Positions 43,950 through 55,263 of a DNA stretch of 64,000 nt are shown here, piece by piece. Position 1 is the first letter of the stretch, and each line of letters starts with the position of its first letter. The stretch spans positions 7,378,001 through 7,442,000 of the forward strand of contig JAWHQI010000013.1 in NCBI GenBank assembly GCA_033032865.1. Direction: 5' to 3'. Source of the DNA: Dactylorhiza incarnata (taxonomy: Eukaryota; Streptophyta; Magnoliopsida; Asparagales; Orchidaceae). Both the position numbers and the translations under genes were made by a program. Below the pieces are notes generated by a model. It saw only the letters and a program-made list of their open reading frames with translations. It searched no databases and was not told the origin of the DNA.

Positions 43950-45349
43950 ACACTCGTCATGTGCTTCAATCCAATTTCCTTGCCAGAGTACTTCCTACTC
44001 AAGGCGTCATCCACCACATTGGCCTTGCCTGACGTATATTGAATAGCTACGTCGTAGTCCCCAAGGAACTCGACCCACCTACGCTGCCTCATATTAAGAT
44101 CCTTCTGATCTAAAAGATACCTCAAGCTTTTGTGGTCCGTGAATATTTCAACCTTGGCACCATACACGTAGTGCCGCCACAACTTCAACACAAAAATTAC
44201 CACCGCCAACTCCAAGTCGTGGTTGGGGTAATTTCTCTCATGAGGCTTTAGCTGCCTCGACCCATAAGCTATCACGTTGCCATACTGCACAAGCACGCAA
44301 CCCAAACCGCACCCTGACGCGTCGCTGAAAATTTGGAATCCCTTAGTCCCACTAGGAAGACTTAGGATTGGAGCAGACATCAATCTTTCCTTCAAGGTCT
44401 CAAACACACGGGCACACTCCGGCGTCCACACAAACTTCTGATCCTTTCGGGTAAGAGTGGTGAGGGGCAAAGCCATCTGTGAAAAGTTCTCAACGAACCT
44501 TCTGTTATAACCGGCTAGTCCAATGAAACTCTGGACTTCCGCCACAGTTCTCGGTACAGGACAATCTCTAATGGCTTCAATCTTTGTAGGATCCACCGCC
44601 ACCCCATCTCCACTAATCACGTGGCCCAAGAATGCCACTTTCCCGATCCATAACTCGCACTTTGAGAACTTCGCATAAAGTTGTTTCTCCCTCAATGTCT
44701 GCAACACTATTCTCAGAAGAGACTCATGCTCCGCCTTCGACTTCGAATATACTAAGATGTCGTCAATGAACACCACCATGAACAAATCCAGGTATTGTCG
44801 AAACACTCGGGTCATTAAATCCATGAACACTAATGGCACGTTCGTCAAACCGAACGGCATCACCGAGAACTCAAAGTGACCATATCTCGTCCCAAATGCC
44901 GTCTTGGGAATATCATCTTCTCGGATCCTTAAGTAATAGTAACCCGACTTCAAGTCCAACTTGGAGAACACCGTCGACCCCACCAGCTGATCAAACAAAA
45001 AATCATCGATTCGCGGAATTGGGTACTTATTCTTAATGGTCAACTTATTCAACTCGTGATAGTCTATGCACAGCCGCATACTACCATCCTTCTTCATAAC
45101 GAACAACACCGACGCACTCTAAGGTGAGGAGCTGGTCCTAATGTACCCCTGCTCGAGCAACTCTTGCAACTTCACCTTTAACTCAGCCAGTTCCTTTGGT
45201 GCCATCCTAAACGGAGGACGCGACACCGGCTTTGCATCCGACACCAACTCAATTGAAAAGTTGATTTCACGCTGAGGAGGCGCTCCCGGAAGCTCCTCAG
45301 GGAACACATCCACGAATTCCTGCACCACTGGCACTACTCCGATCGCCAA
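43880..45349 (-). pseudogene. Tekay pol: reverse transcriptase and RNase H
   Basis: RT with [57 protein letters not shown] and catalytic [13 protein letters not shown]. RNase H has [42 protein letters not shown] and [17 protein letters not shown] at 45121-45119 sits where Tekay RT has a conserved Trp. Otherwise one frame to 43880. Confidence 0.92.
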
Positions 45350-45786
45350 CTTTGTGGAGTGAGTCTCCTACAAAGCGACAAATGCCTCACCTCCTTGATT
45401 CACCGCACGCACCATTTGCACGACAGAAATTAGGGAGCAGGCCACTCCGCATAGGCCCTCAAACTTGACCTCCGCTCTTCCTTCCCTCCTTAAGGTCACC
45501 ACCTTCAACAGGCAGTCAATACTAGCTCGATGCTATGTAAGCCAGTCTATCCCCAGGATGATGCCAAATTCGGCTAGTGGTAGAATTGCTGCTACCAACT
45601 CGAAATCACACTCGCAAATCCTCAGCACAATGCATCCTTCTTTCAGTGGTCATGAAAGACACATTCGGTATGCACACACTAAGCTCCGCCTCGGCCTCAA
45701 CAGTCTCAACACCGATCCTCCGGGTAAAGCTTTCCGCGAGAAAAGAGTGCGACGCTCCTGTGTCGAACAACACTCTAGAGGGGTAG
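45350..45786 (-). pseudogene. Tekay pol: aspartic protease
   Basis: Active site VLFDTGASHSFLAESF near 45755-45705, then AAILPLAEFGIILGIDWL near 45590-45540. Stops follow WLT and in the linker (EAFVAL). The gag side of the domain was cut by the Athila insertion. Confidence 0.85.
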
Positions 45787-45956
45787 CCAGATGATGAATA
45801 GTAAAATATATGTATTTTTAGTATAATTATTAGTATAATTTTAATTAATATTGTAAATTTTCTATGTAAATTAATAAATAAATTGCTTTTTTTCATTATT
45901 TCCTTACTAACTTAGTTTTATTCTTGTTTTTACAGATTTGGGAAAATTTTGTCAAG

Positions 45957-46530
45957 TCACGCCCTGAGTCACGCCTGTGACAACATGTCACGCCCATGAC
46001 CCAAGGGCGTGTAATTTAAAAACGCCAACTTTTCAATCTGCGTTCGACGAAAGGCAAGCTGCGTTCGACGAACATCGAGCTTCGTTCGACGAAAGCTCTC
46101 CAAGCTGTGTTCGACGAAATCTCTCCAAGCTGCGTTCGACGAACGGCACCCTGCGTTCGACGAAAGCGCTCTGCCCTGCGTTCTACGAAAGCGCTCTGCC
46201 GTACGTTCGACGAAACCGAGCTGCGTTCGACGAACAACATCCTGCGTTCGACAAAACCAAGCTGCGTTTGATGAAACCTTAGCTGCGTTCGACGAACTCC
46301 CTATCCAATCATTCGACGAATCCACCGCAAGCCCCAAAGTCACGCCCATGCTGCTGATAAACTGTCGCCTACTGTCACGGCCGTGACACTGCAGGTCACG
46401 CCCGTGTGCAGCCATGTTTGGCGGCCAAACCTTCCAGAAGATGGTGGATGCAACCACTAAAGCACGCGTAAATGTCATGCCCCAGTGTCACGCCCATGAC
46501 CAGAAGACACGCCCGTGACCTAGGGCGTGT
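45957..46530. repeat. GTCACGCCCGTGAC and GCGTTCGACGAA palindrome arrays
   Basis: About 14 copies of GCGTTCGACGAA(A/C) between 46040 and 46310. They are framed on both sides by GTCACGCC..GTGAC palindromes and GGGCGTGTAA. TATA follows within 20 bases. The same array is in the 3' LTR at 55430-56010. Confidence 0.92.
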
Positions 46531-46547
46531 AAAACTAAAATTTTTCT

Positions 46548-46555
46548 TATAAATA
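46548..46555 (+). promoter_or_regulatory. Athila LTR TATA box
   Basis: TATAAATA immediately downstream of the palindrome arrays. The equivalent in the 3' LTR is at 56024-56031. Confidence 0.8.
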
Positions 46556-48225
46556 GAGGGGCTCGACTGAAGCATTTCCCATCCAAATTTTGAGTGTTGT
46601 ATTGTTATTTTGAGTTCTTTTGAGTGATTGTGAGTTTTCTTTATGCAATTAAGTTTATGTTCGTTTGTAATTTTTGCCTTTTAGAAATAAAATGTTGTTT
46701 TCTCATTTGGATCATCTTCCTTGTTCATTTATGTTAGTGTGTGTGTGTATGAGAATAGTTTTATAGCTTTCATAACTTAGTTTATTGCTTTCATAATTTA
46801 GGTTTATTGCTTTCATAAAAATAGTTTATCGCTTTATTTATCGCTTTCGTTTAATCGCTTTCTTTCGATTTAGTCTTTTTATAACAAGTAGAGTGCGTGC
46901 GTATATGAGATAGTGTTTTTTTTGTAACTTAGCTTTATTTCAGTCTTTATATAACTGCTATATACCACCCCATCTTGAATAAGAGGCTAATTTACTTTAG
47001 CACTTGTTTAAGACGGTTGGGACAGATATTATTTCTGCACCTTTATAAGTCTTTTCATTTCTATACCACCCCCATCTTGAATAAGATGCTAAGAACTTTT
47101 TAGCGCTTGTTTAAGACGGTTGGGACGGATACTATTACTGCTTTTATATAAGTCTTTTTATTTCCTTTTTATCCGCTTATATCCGCTTTAATATTTAAAC
47201 ATGTATTTTCTTAATAATGTCGTCTCCATTCCGATGAGTGGCTAATTTCCTTTAGCGCACGATGTCGAAGAGCATTGGGACACCAAAATAGTTTTTCTAA
47301 AAAAAAACATCTCTTTCTAAAACAATTAACGCTTAAGGTTTACCCGAGAATAACGTTGAGAGAAGCCACATAATCGATGTGTGGTTTTCATTTTTGTCTC
47401 CGTACACTAGTTAGTCGAGAGGCTAGTGCGTACGGACTATTCGCTCATGGGTAAATAGAAGTGCGCTCTACCCTCGAGAGAGGATGAGGTAAGTTTCCCG
47501 AATTGGAAGTAAAAACCCAATAGCGGGGTTCACAACATAAGACGAGTATTAAGAAGATTCGATGGTCAAAAATTCATAATCTCAGGTGGGCGTACCCTCG
47601 AGAGAGGAGCATTCATAATTATGGAACCTCCACGGCCAAGTCGTTTTAATGTTTTAAAAAGTCATCTCTTTTACTTCTAAAAAAGACTATTTTCGTCTCA
47701 AGGTAATTCGATATCGGGCGCTATTATTATCATCGTTTAGAACTCTAGTTATACACTTATTATAATTCGCTTTTAAAAACCCACACTAAAAATTTATTAC
47801 GATAAGATAATAGTTCGTTCCTCAAAGTAGCTTAATCAACACGATCCGCGGAAATATACGACCTCGATATTTTCTAAAGCAAAATATCCTGTATTACTCA
47901 CGATAAGGTATACTTGCCTTTATTATATGATTAGTTCGGATTAAAAATTAAACAAAAGCTTTTCTAACCAATTTAGTGCAAAACTCTCCTTTGCTATTTT
48001 AAAATTCAATAGAATTCGGCGTTGTAGTCGGGGTGTAAGCGTCAATATTTTAAAAGAAGAAAAAGGCCGTTACTTCTATCTTTCGATAGGATAACGGTTA
48101 GTTTCTCAAAGTAGGAGTACTTGCGAAACTCTTCGAAAATACCCGCCTAATTAAAAACTCGCCATATAAAGGTTAACTTAAACAAAGAAACAAGAAATAA
48201 TCCCAACAACAAATCATCAAGTTTT

Positions 48226-48243
48226 TGGCGCCGTTGCCGGGGA
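48226..48243 (+). other. Primer-binding site, tRNA-Asp
   Basis: TGGCGCCGTTGCCGGGGA, a full match to the tRNA-Asp 3' complement as I know it, 6 bases after the LTR. Confidence 0.92.
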
Positions 48244-48392
48244 CAATTAGTGTTGTTATTTGAAACAAGGAATTACTATTACTTTTATCATACATATTAA
48301 AAATATAAAAAAAAATATATCTACAAAATATATATATATATAAAATTATTACAAAAAGCAAAAAAAATATATATCATTTTTATTACTAGCAC

Positions 48393-49862
48393 ATGACCCG
48401 AGGAAACTCCTCGGACGATTCGATTATTCCTTTTGACCCCGAAATCGAGCGCACTCTTCACGAGCGCCTCCGACTTCGTGATCAAAACTTACTCGAATTT
48501 CCCGAAGAGTCAGTCGGAGATACTTACACTGAACTTATGGCCGATCAAATTCCAGATGTGGCCCCGCCACGGACCATGGCATATTATGCCAGGCCAAATC
48601 TGGAAGATACCGGATCGAGCATTACACGCCCAACAGTGGCTAATAATAATTTTGAAATAAAATCTAGCATCATTCAAATGGTACAACAGTTAGTCTAATT
48701 TGACGGTTTGCCAGATGAGGATCCAAACTTACATCTTTCGAATTTTTTGGAAATCTGCGATACTTTCAAAATTAATGGCGTTACTGATGACGCCATTCGT
48801 TTACGTTTATTTCCATTTTCGCTGCGTACGAAAGCCAAGGCGTGGTTAATTTATCTCCCCAGAGGATCCATAACCATGTGGGCATAATTGACGGAAATTT
48901 TTTTAACAAAATATTTTCCACCGTCTAAAACCGCTAAGTTACGTACGGATATCGCCTCTTTCATTCAATACGATTCTGAGTCTCTTTATGAGACTTGGGA
49001 GCATTTTAAGGAGTTCCTGCGTAGATGTCCTCATCATGCGCTGCCGTCCTGGCTATAGGTCCAGACATTTTATAATGACCTAAATTTTTCCACGCGACAT
49101 ATGATCGATGCAGCCGCCGGGGGAACGTTAAACAACAAAACCCCGGCGGCCGCCCAAGCTCTGTTCGAGGAAATGGCCATGAACGCCTATCAATGGAATG
49201 TGCCTAGATCACGCCCTACTAAACCAACTGGGATATATGAAGTGGATGCCACTTCTCACTCAGCCTCTCAAGTCGAAAGGTTAAGTAAGCAAGTGGCAGA
49301 GATGACTGCTTCCTCCTCCACTCCCGCTTGGGCTCCTAATAATAATAATAATAATAATAATAATATTTTTATCGAAGAAACCATAGATTACCTAGGCAAC
49401 CCAGCTAGGCCCCCCTTCAACTCTAATAACAATCCGTATAGTAATAATTATAATCCGGGTTGGAGGAACCACCCAAATTTTTCCTGGAGCAATCCTAATA
49501 ATGCTCAGAGGCCCACAATTATAAATCCGCAAGGATTTCCACAAGTATTTTCAAACGGATTTCATCCTCTACCTCCAAAACCTTCACCGCTCGAAGATAT
49601 TTTTGCTAAATACGTTGCGTCCACCGAGTCAAATATCCAGAATATCACCGGATCGATTAAAAACTTGGAAAATCAGGTGGGACAGTTGGCAAAGATGGTC
49701 TCCGAGCGGCCATATGGAGTTCTACCAGGGAACACGGAGCCAAACCCCCGAGAAAATGCCAATGCCATAAACCTTCGCAGCGGCAAGGAGGTAACCTCCC
49801 CAAAACGGGTTGAGCCCAAGGTACATGTTTCGACACGACCCCTCCACCCCCTCTCTCGATAG
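48393..49862 (+). pseudogene. Athila gag
   Basis: One frame with three in-frame stops before its end: TAA 48696-48698, TAA 48885-48887 and TAG 49056-49058. The gag domain reads [37 protein letters not shown] and ESLYETWEHFKEFLRRCPHH, then DAAAGGTL. The tail is Asn-rich (an AAT run at about 49338-49365), followed by NYNPGWRNHPNFSW and ENQVGQLAK, then AINLRSGKE. This is the standard Athila gag order. Structural protein of virus-like particles. Confidence 0.9.
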
Positions 49863-49885
49863 ATAATACAACGAGTATTTCGACT

Positions 49886-50635
49886 ATGCCAAACGTTTTT
49901 AGCCCGTGCCTTCCTTATCCCTTGAAAATAAACAATGAGCGGAAGGACGAGCATTATAAAAAATTTCTACAAATTTTAAAACAAATTCACATAAATGTTT
50001 CTTTCTGCGAGGCACTCTCTCAAATGCCGAAATATGCGAAATATCTTAAAGAGTTGCTTTCTAATAAACAGCGACTCGAAGATGTTTCGTGTGTTTCCCT
50101 TAACGCGAAATGCTCGGCTGTCCTCCTTAACAAATTGTCGCCAAAACTGAATGACCCGGGACGATTCTCCATCCCGTGCCTCTTCGGCAATATGTTAATA
50201 AAGTACGCTCTAGCGGACTTGGGAGCTAGCATCAACTTGATGCCTTTCTCCCTTTTCAAAAAACTTGATTTAGGCATCCCAAGCCCGACTAAAATGAGCA
50301 TCCAACTCGCGGATCGCTCGGTAAAGTACCCGATAGGGGTAGTTGAGGATGTTCTGGTCATGGTCGACAAGTTTATCTTCCCGGTAGACTTTGTCATCCT
50401 GGACATAGAGGAGGACGCTGAGGTGCCTATCATTCTCGGTCGCGCATTCCTCACAACCTCCTGCGCGTTAATCGATGTTAGTAACGGTCGCCTCCTCCTT
50501 CGGATTGGAGACGATGAAGTTACTTTGCATATCAACCCCTCCATGCGGAACTCACTATCGAATGATGATTCCTTCTTTAATTTGAAATCCGCGTTTGAGG
50601 ATGAGTGTTCTTCTCTTTCGGAATTGTTATCTTAA
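49886..50635 (+). pseudogene. Athila pol: protease region
   Basis: Lead-in YPLKINNERKDEHYKKFLQIL, ISVSFCEALSQMP-like helix, then the active site LADLGASINLMPFSLF and VPIILGRAFLTT. The frame differs from gag by a shift near 49863-49885, and from the following RT (another shift near 50600). The motif has DLGAS in place of the usual DTG/DSG, as usual for Athila. Confidence 0.85.
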
Positions 50636-52415
50636 TGATAAACGATATTCTGATCTGGCAAATCAACCTCCTTTAGATGAATTGCCGCCAGATTCGCCCA
50701 TCGAGCCTTTCAATTCAAAAGAGTTAAAAATCTCCACATCCTATGAAGAACCCCCGGTCTTGGAGCTTAAGCAACTCCCCGACCATTTAAAATATGCTTT
50801 TCTAGCCGCGAACTTAAAACTTCCGGTTATAATATCATCTACTTTAACCGATTCGGAAACATCCGAATTGATTGAGGTTTTGTCTCAACATCGCCGTGCA
50901 ATTGCATGGCAAATTTCTGATATCAGGGGAATTAACCACTCATTCTGCTCCCACAAACTTTTTCTCGAAGAAAACCCCCGCAAAACTATTCAGCCTCAAC
51001 GATGACTTAACACGAATATGCGGGAAGTCGTTAAGACTGAAATTATTAAACTCCTCGATGTGGGGATTATCTATCCTATATCCGACAGTACGTGGGTAAG
51101 CCCCGTACAAGTCGTCCCTAAAAAAGGCGGTATAACAGTCGTGGCAAACACAAATAACGAATTAATCCCAACTCGTACTGTTACGGGTTGGAGGGTGTGC
51201 ATCGATTACCGAAAACTAAATGATTCCACCAGAAAAGACCACTTCCCGTTGCGGTTTATTGATCAAATCCTAGAGCGTCTCTCTGGTCATCCTTTCTATT
51301 GCTTTCTTGATGGTCTCTCGGGTTTTTTGCAAATCCCTATTTCCCCCGAGGACCAAGAAAAAACCACTTTTACTTGCCCTTTCGGCACCTTCGCATATCG
51401 AAGGATGCCGTTTGGCCTCTGCAACGCGCTGGCTATATTCCAACGATGTATGCTGGCAATATTCGGCGAGCTTGTAGAAGATATAATGGAAGTCTTCATG
51501 GATGACTTCTCCGTCTTTGGAAGCTCTTTTAAAAATTGTCTACAAAATTTAGATAGAGTCCTCCAGCGGTGTGAAGAGACGAACATAGTCTTGAACTGGG
51601 AGAAATGCAATTTCATGGTCCGAGAGGGTTTAGTCCTCGGCCATAAAATTTCTTCCAAGGGGATGGAGGTCGATAAGGCCAAAGTCGCTATAATTGAACA
51701 ACTTCCTGTTCCTTCGAACGTAAAATCTATTAGAAGTTTTCTCAGCCACGCAGGTTTTTATCGGCGGTTTATTCAAGATTTTTCAAAAATAACCAAACCG
51801 CTAACTCACCTCCTGGAAAAGGATTCCCCATTTATTTTTGACACGGCCTGCGTAGAGGCATTTAATTTTATAAAATAGCAACTTATCAATTTTCCAATTC
51901 TGGTGGCGCCAGATTGGTCCCTTTCGTTCGAGATTATGTGCGATGCGAGCGATATCGCGGTAGGAGCCGTCTTAGGCCAACGAGTAAATAAATATTTTCA
52001 TCCAATATATTACGCTTCTCGCACACTCACAGCCGCACATGCTAACTACACGACAATGGAAAAGGAACTTCTTGCCGTCGTCTTTGCTTTTGATAAATTC
52101 AGGCCCTACGTAACACTTTCACACGTAATCATTTTCACTGATCACTCCACCCTAAAATATCTTTTGGCCAAAGTTGATGCCAAACCCCGCTTGCTTCGAT
52201 GGATCCTCCTTTTACAGGAATTTGACTTGGAGATCCGGGATAAGAAGGGGGCTGAAAATTTAGCAGGCGACCACCTCTCACGTTTCGAACAACCCTTCGT
52301 AGAAGCGCTCGTCGAACCTGAAATAGACGATCGATTTCCTAAAGAGCGCCTTTTAATTTTAAATGAAATAAAAACTTTTCCACCCCTTGGTTCGCAGATT
52401 ATGCGAACTATCTAG
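50595..52415 (+). pseudogene. Athila pol: reverse transcriptase and RNase H
   Basis: One frame interrupted by TGA 51003-51005 and TAG 51876-51878. RT: TGWRVCIDYRKLND, FYCFLDGLSGFLQI, YRRMPFGLCNALAIFQRC, catalytic VFMDDFSVFGSS and LGHKISSKGMEVDKAK. RNase [48 protein letters not shown] and [12 protein letters not shown]. Normal length. Confidence 0.92.
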
Positions 52416-52474
52416 TCGCACGGGTCCTTCCAAAAGATTTTTCAACTTAGCAAAAGAAGAAATTCTTTTCTGAT

Positions 52475-53668
52475 TTGAAAAACTACTTTTGGGAGGACCC
52501 CTTTCTCTTCCGAGTCTGCGCAGACCAAGTGGTGCAAAGATGTGTTTTCAGCGAGAAGGGTGCGCAAATTTTGCGACACTGCCACGAGGGGCCGGCTGGA
52601 AGGCATTATCAAGCCAACCGGACCGCGCGGAAAGCGTTAGAGGCGGGCTTTTATTGGCCCACTCTCTTTAAGGATGCTCACACTTTTGTGAGTAAATGTG
52701 ATAGCTGTCAGCGGTCGGGTAACATCTTTCGTCGTGACGAGATGCCCCAAAACCTTTTTCTCAAGTGCAAAATCTTCGATTTGTGGGGCATCGATTTTGT
52801 AGGCCCCCTACCTTCTTCTTTTAATAATCATTATATTTTAGTGACGGTTGACTACGTATCTAGGTGGGCGGAAGCGCAAGCTCTGCCCACCAATGATGCG
52901 CGAGTCGTCGTCCATTTTCTAAAAAAATTATTTTCTCGCTTTGGCACGCCCCGTGCAATAGTAAGTGATAGGGGTATGCACTTCTGCAACGCCCAGTTTT
53001 CAAAAATTTTATCTAAATACGGCGTCACGCATAAGCTCGCCACCGCCTATCACCCCCAAACAAGCGGCCAAGTAGAGGTAGTAAATCGCGAGATTAAAAG
53101 CATTTTGGAGAAAACTGTTTCTTTAAATAGGAAAGATTGGTCCGTCAAACTCGACGACGCGTTGTGGGCATATCGTACGGCATACAAGACCGCTATTGGT
53201 TGTACGCCCTATCGATTAGTCTACGACAAAGCGTGCCATTTACCGGTAGAGTTAGAGCACCGCGCTTTTTGGGCTTTAAAATTTTTAAATCTCGATCCGA
53301 ACTTAGCCTCCGAGAGTAGGAAATTCCAACTAAATGAACTCGATGAATGGCGTGCGAATGCTTATGAGAGTAATAAATTTTATAAGGAGCGTTCTAAGTT
53401 CTACCATGATCGCAAAATAAAATTTCCCAAAACATTTGCGCCGGGCGATCTTGTCCTTATTTATAATTCACGTCTTCGTCTTTTTCCGGGTAAGTAGAAA
53501 TCCCGATGGTCCGGCCCCTTTAAGGTTAAAGAGGTTTGGCCGTATGGGACCGTTTTTATCTCTCACCCCGAACAAGGTGAATTTAAAGTAAACGGGCATC
53601 GTTTAAAACTTTACCTTGCGGGCGATCCAGTGGACGAAAATACCAAATCCTTAACCCTCCCCAACTTA
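52475..53668 (+). pseudogene. Athila pol: integrase
   Basis: Frame-shifted relative to RNase H. Zinc part [21 protein letters not shown] and CDSCQRSG. Core [17 protein letters not shown] (here LWGIDFVG), [14 protein letters not shown] and [19 protein letters not shown] at 53495-53497 interrupts after FPGK, and the tail continues with [15 protein letters not shown] to 53668. No chromodomain, as expected for Athila. Confidence 0.92.
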
Positions 53669-55263
53669 TAATCTCACCACGCCAAATGCGTCAAGCTATG
53701 CGACGGTAAACAAAGCGCTTGTGGGAGGCACCCCATATTTATCTAACCTTTTATTATGCTTTGTTTTTTTTTCTTTTGCAGGGTTTCTTACGGCCCCGCC
53801 AACTTTAATTTTGGGAAGCCTTTTTGCTCCCTCTTTCCTTTTGTATATATTGCAATGCTATTTTCTCTTCATACTTACATTACAACATTGGGGACAATGT
53901 TGGGTTTTAAGTATGGGGGTGTTTTACCGTTTTTATTTAAACAAACAAATTTTTTTCAAAAAAAAAAAGTTTTATTTTATCTTGCCTACTTTTGTAAATA
54001 TAAGTAAAAAATATTTTATTTTATCTTGCCTACTTTTGTAAATATAAGCTTGAAAAAAAAAACAAAAGAAAATATGTTTTAGAAAAAAAAACATAAAATG
54101 TTACAAAAAAAAATTGTTTTAAAACAATGCTTTAGAAAAAAAAAATGTTACAAAAAAAAACAATAATAAAATAAAATAAAAAATTCAAAAACATGTTTTC
54201 CCTTTTTTGTTTCGTAGACCAAAAAAAAATGCAAAAATCCAAAAAAATTAATAAACCCAACTTTACTTTTATTCTTAAAGCATTTAGTTTTGAGAGTATA
54301 TGTTTGTGGATATTCATAATCGCTAGTTTTACTATTTGTTTGTTTATCTAAGATCGATAGATTTAAACGCTCGGGGTTAAGTTTTAAAGAATTTCTTGTG
54401 TTTTTAATTAAAATAGAGGCTTTGTTTTCAAGCACTACTTCTACTAGCTAAAATAGAGACATGTGTATTATGTTGGCAAAACAACTTTAGACTGCAATTA
54501 TCCCTACTTTATGTTCTTAGGAATCTAGGAATATTCAAATTACTAAGGTTGCTCTCAAAACTTTTTTTGTATTATTCTAGAATTTCTCTTGAAAACCCCT
54601 TGTATACACCAATTTAGCATGACAAATAAAAAATTAAAAGAAAAAAAAAGATCTTATGTCAATGGGAATAAAAAAATTCCGTAAACATAGGCACCCAATA
54701 TTTGTTAAAAGAGATCCTATGTCAATGGGAATTAAAAATTCCGTAAACACAGACATTGGGTTAATTAAAAAAAGGTCAATTTTCCCTCGTAAACCAACGA
54801 TGGGAGTCAAAGGAAACTATAAAGAGGGGTGAGAGGATAAAATTCTTCACCCCTAATTCAAGCACTCTTCTTTTTGCCAAGGCTTTTTACCCCTTTTCCC
54901 TTAACCAAATTATTGTTTCTAGTTTTAATTCAAAAAATCATTTGAGAGCATAATTAGTAACTTATATTTTTCCTTCACGTTTCTTTAAACAAAGGTTATT
55001 ATAATTTCGATCTAATCTCGTTTACTAATGATTGCAATTTTGTTTGCTATTTGGTTAATTAAGAAGTCTTTTGGCTAGGACATTTCTTTCTACTTAAATC
55101 ATTTGCATAATTTATGACTGAACTCTTATTACTCCGAATTTTTATTTTTCAGTCTCTTATGATTAAAATAAAATGATAGCTAAAAATTAGAACTTATGAT
55201 AATCCCGTATAGATCTCTCTTACTTTTGCTCTGGAATAGCAAACGCTTAAGTATGGGGGTATT
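53669..55263 (+). other. Athila 3' noncoding region: hairpins, internal and true PPT
   Basis: 53883-53902 is a CAACATTG/GGGA/CAATGTTG hairpin, followed at 53909-53923 by AAGTATGGGGGTGTT. 54654-54695 and about 54715-54753 are hairpins with stems GGAAT/ATTCC and GGAATT/AATTCC inside outer TATGT/ACATA pairing. 54825-54854 is a perfect AGGGGTGA/TCACCCCT stem with loop GAGGATAAAATTCT. The true PPT AAGTATGGGGGTAT abuts the LTR at 55263. No gene. Confidence 0.8.

Larger units (their letters stand above)
45792..48219 (+). repeat. 5' LTR of Athila
   Basis: TGATGAATAG..AAATCATCA. U3 has GTCACGCCCGTGAC palindromes (45957-46010, 46340-46530) around a GTTCGACGAAC array (46040-46320). TATA (TTATAAATAGAG) is at 46547-46558. 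Confidence 0.92.

Noticed and set aside
45969..46478. 169-codon ORF rich in RRTQ repeats (also 55368-55784)
   Set aside because: Translation of the GCGTTCGACGAA array in LTRs. Repeat-driven open frame without coding evidence.
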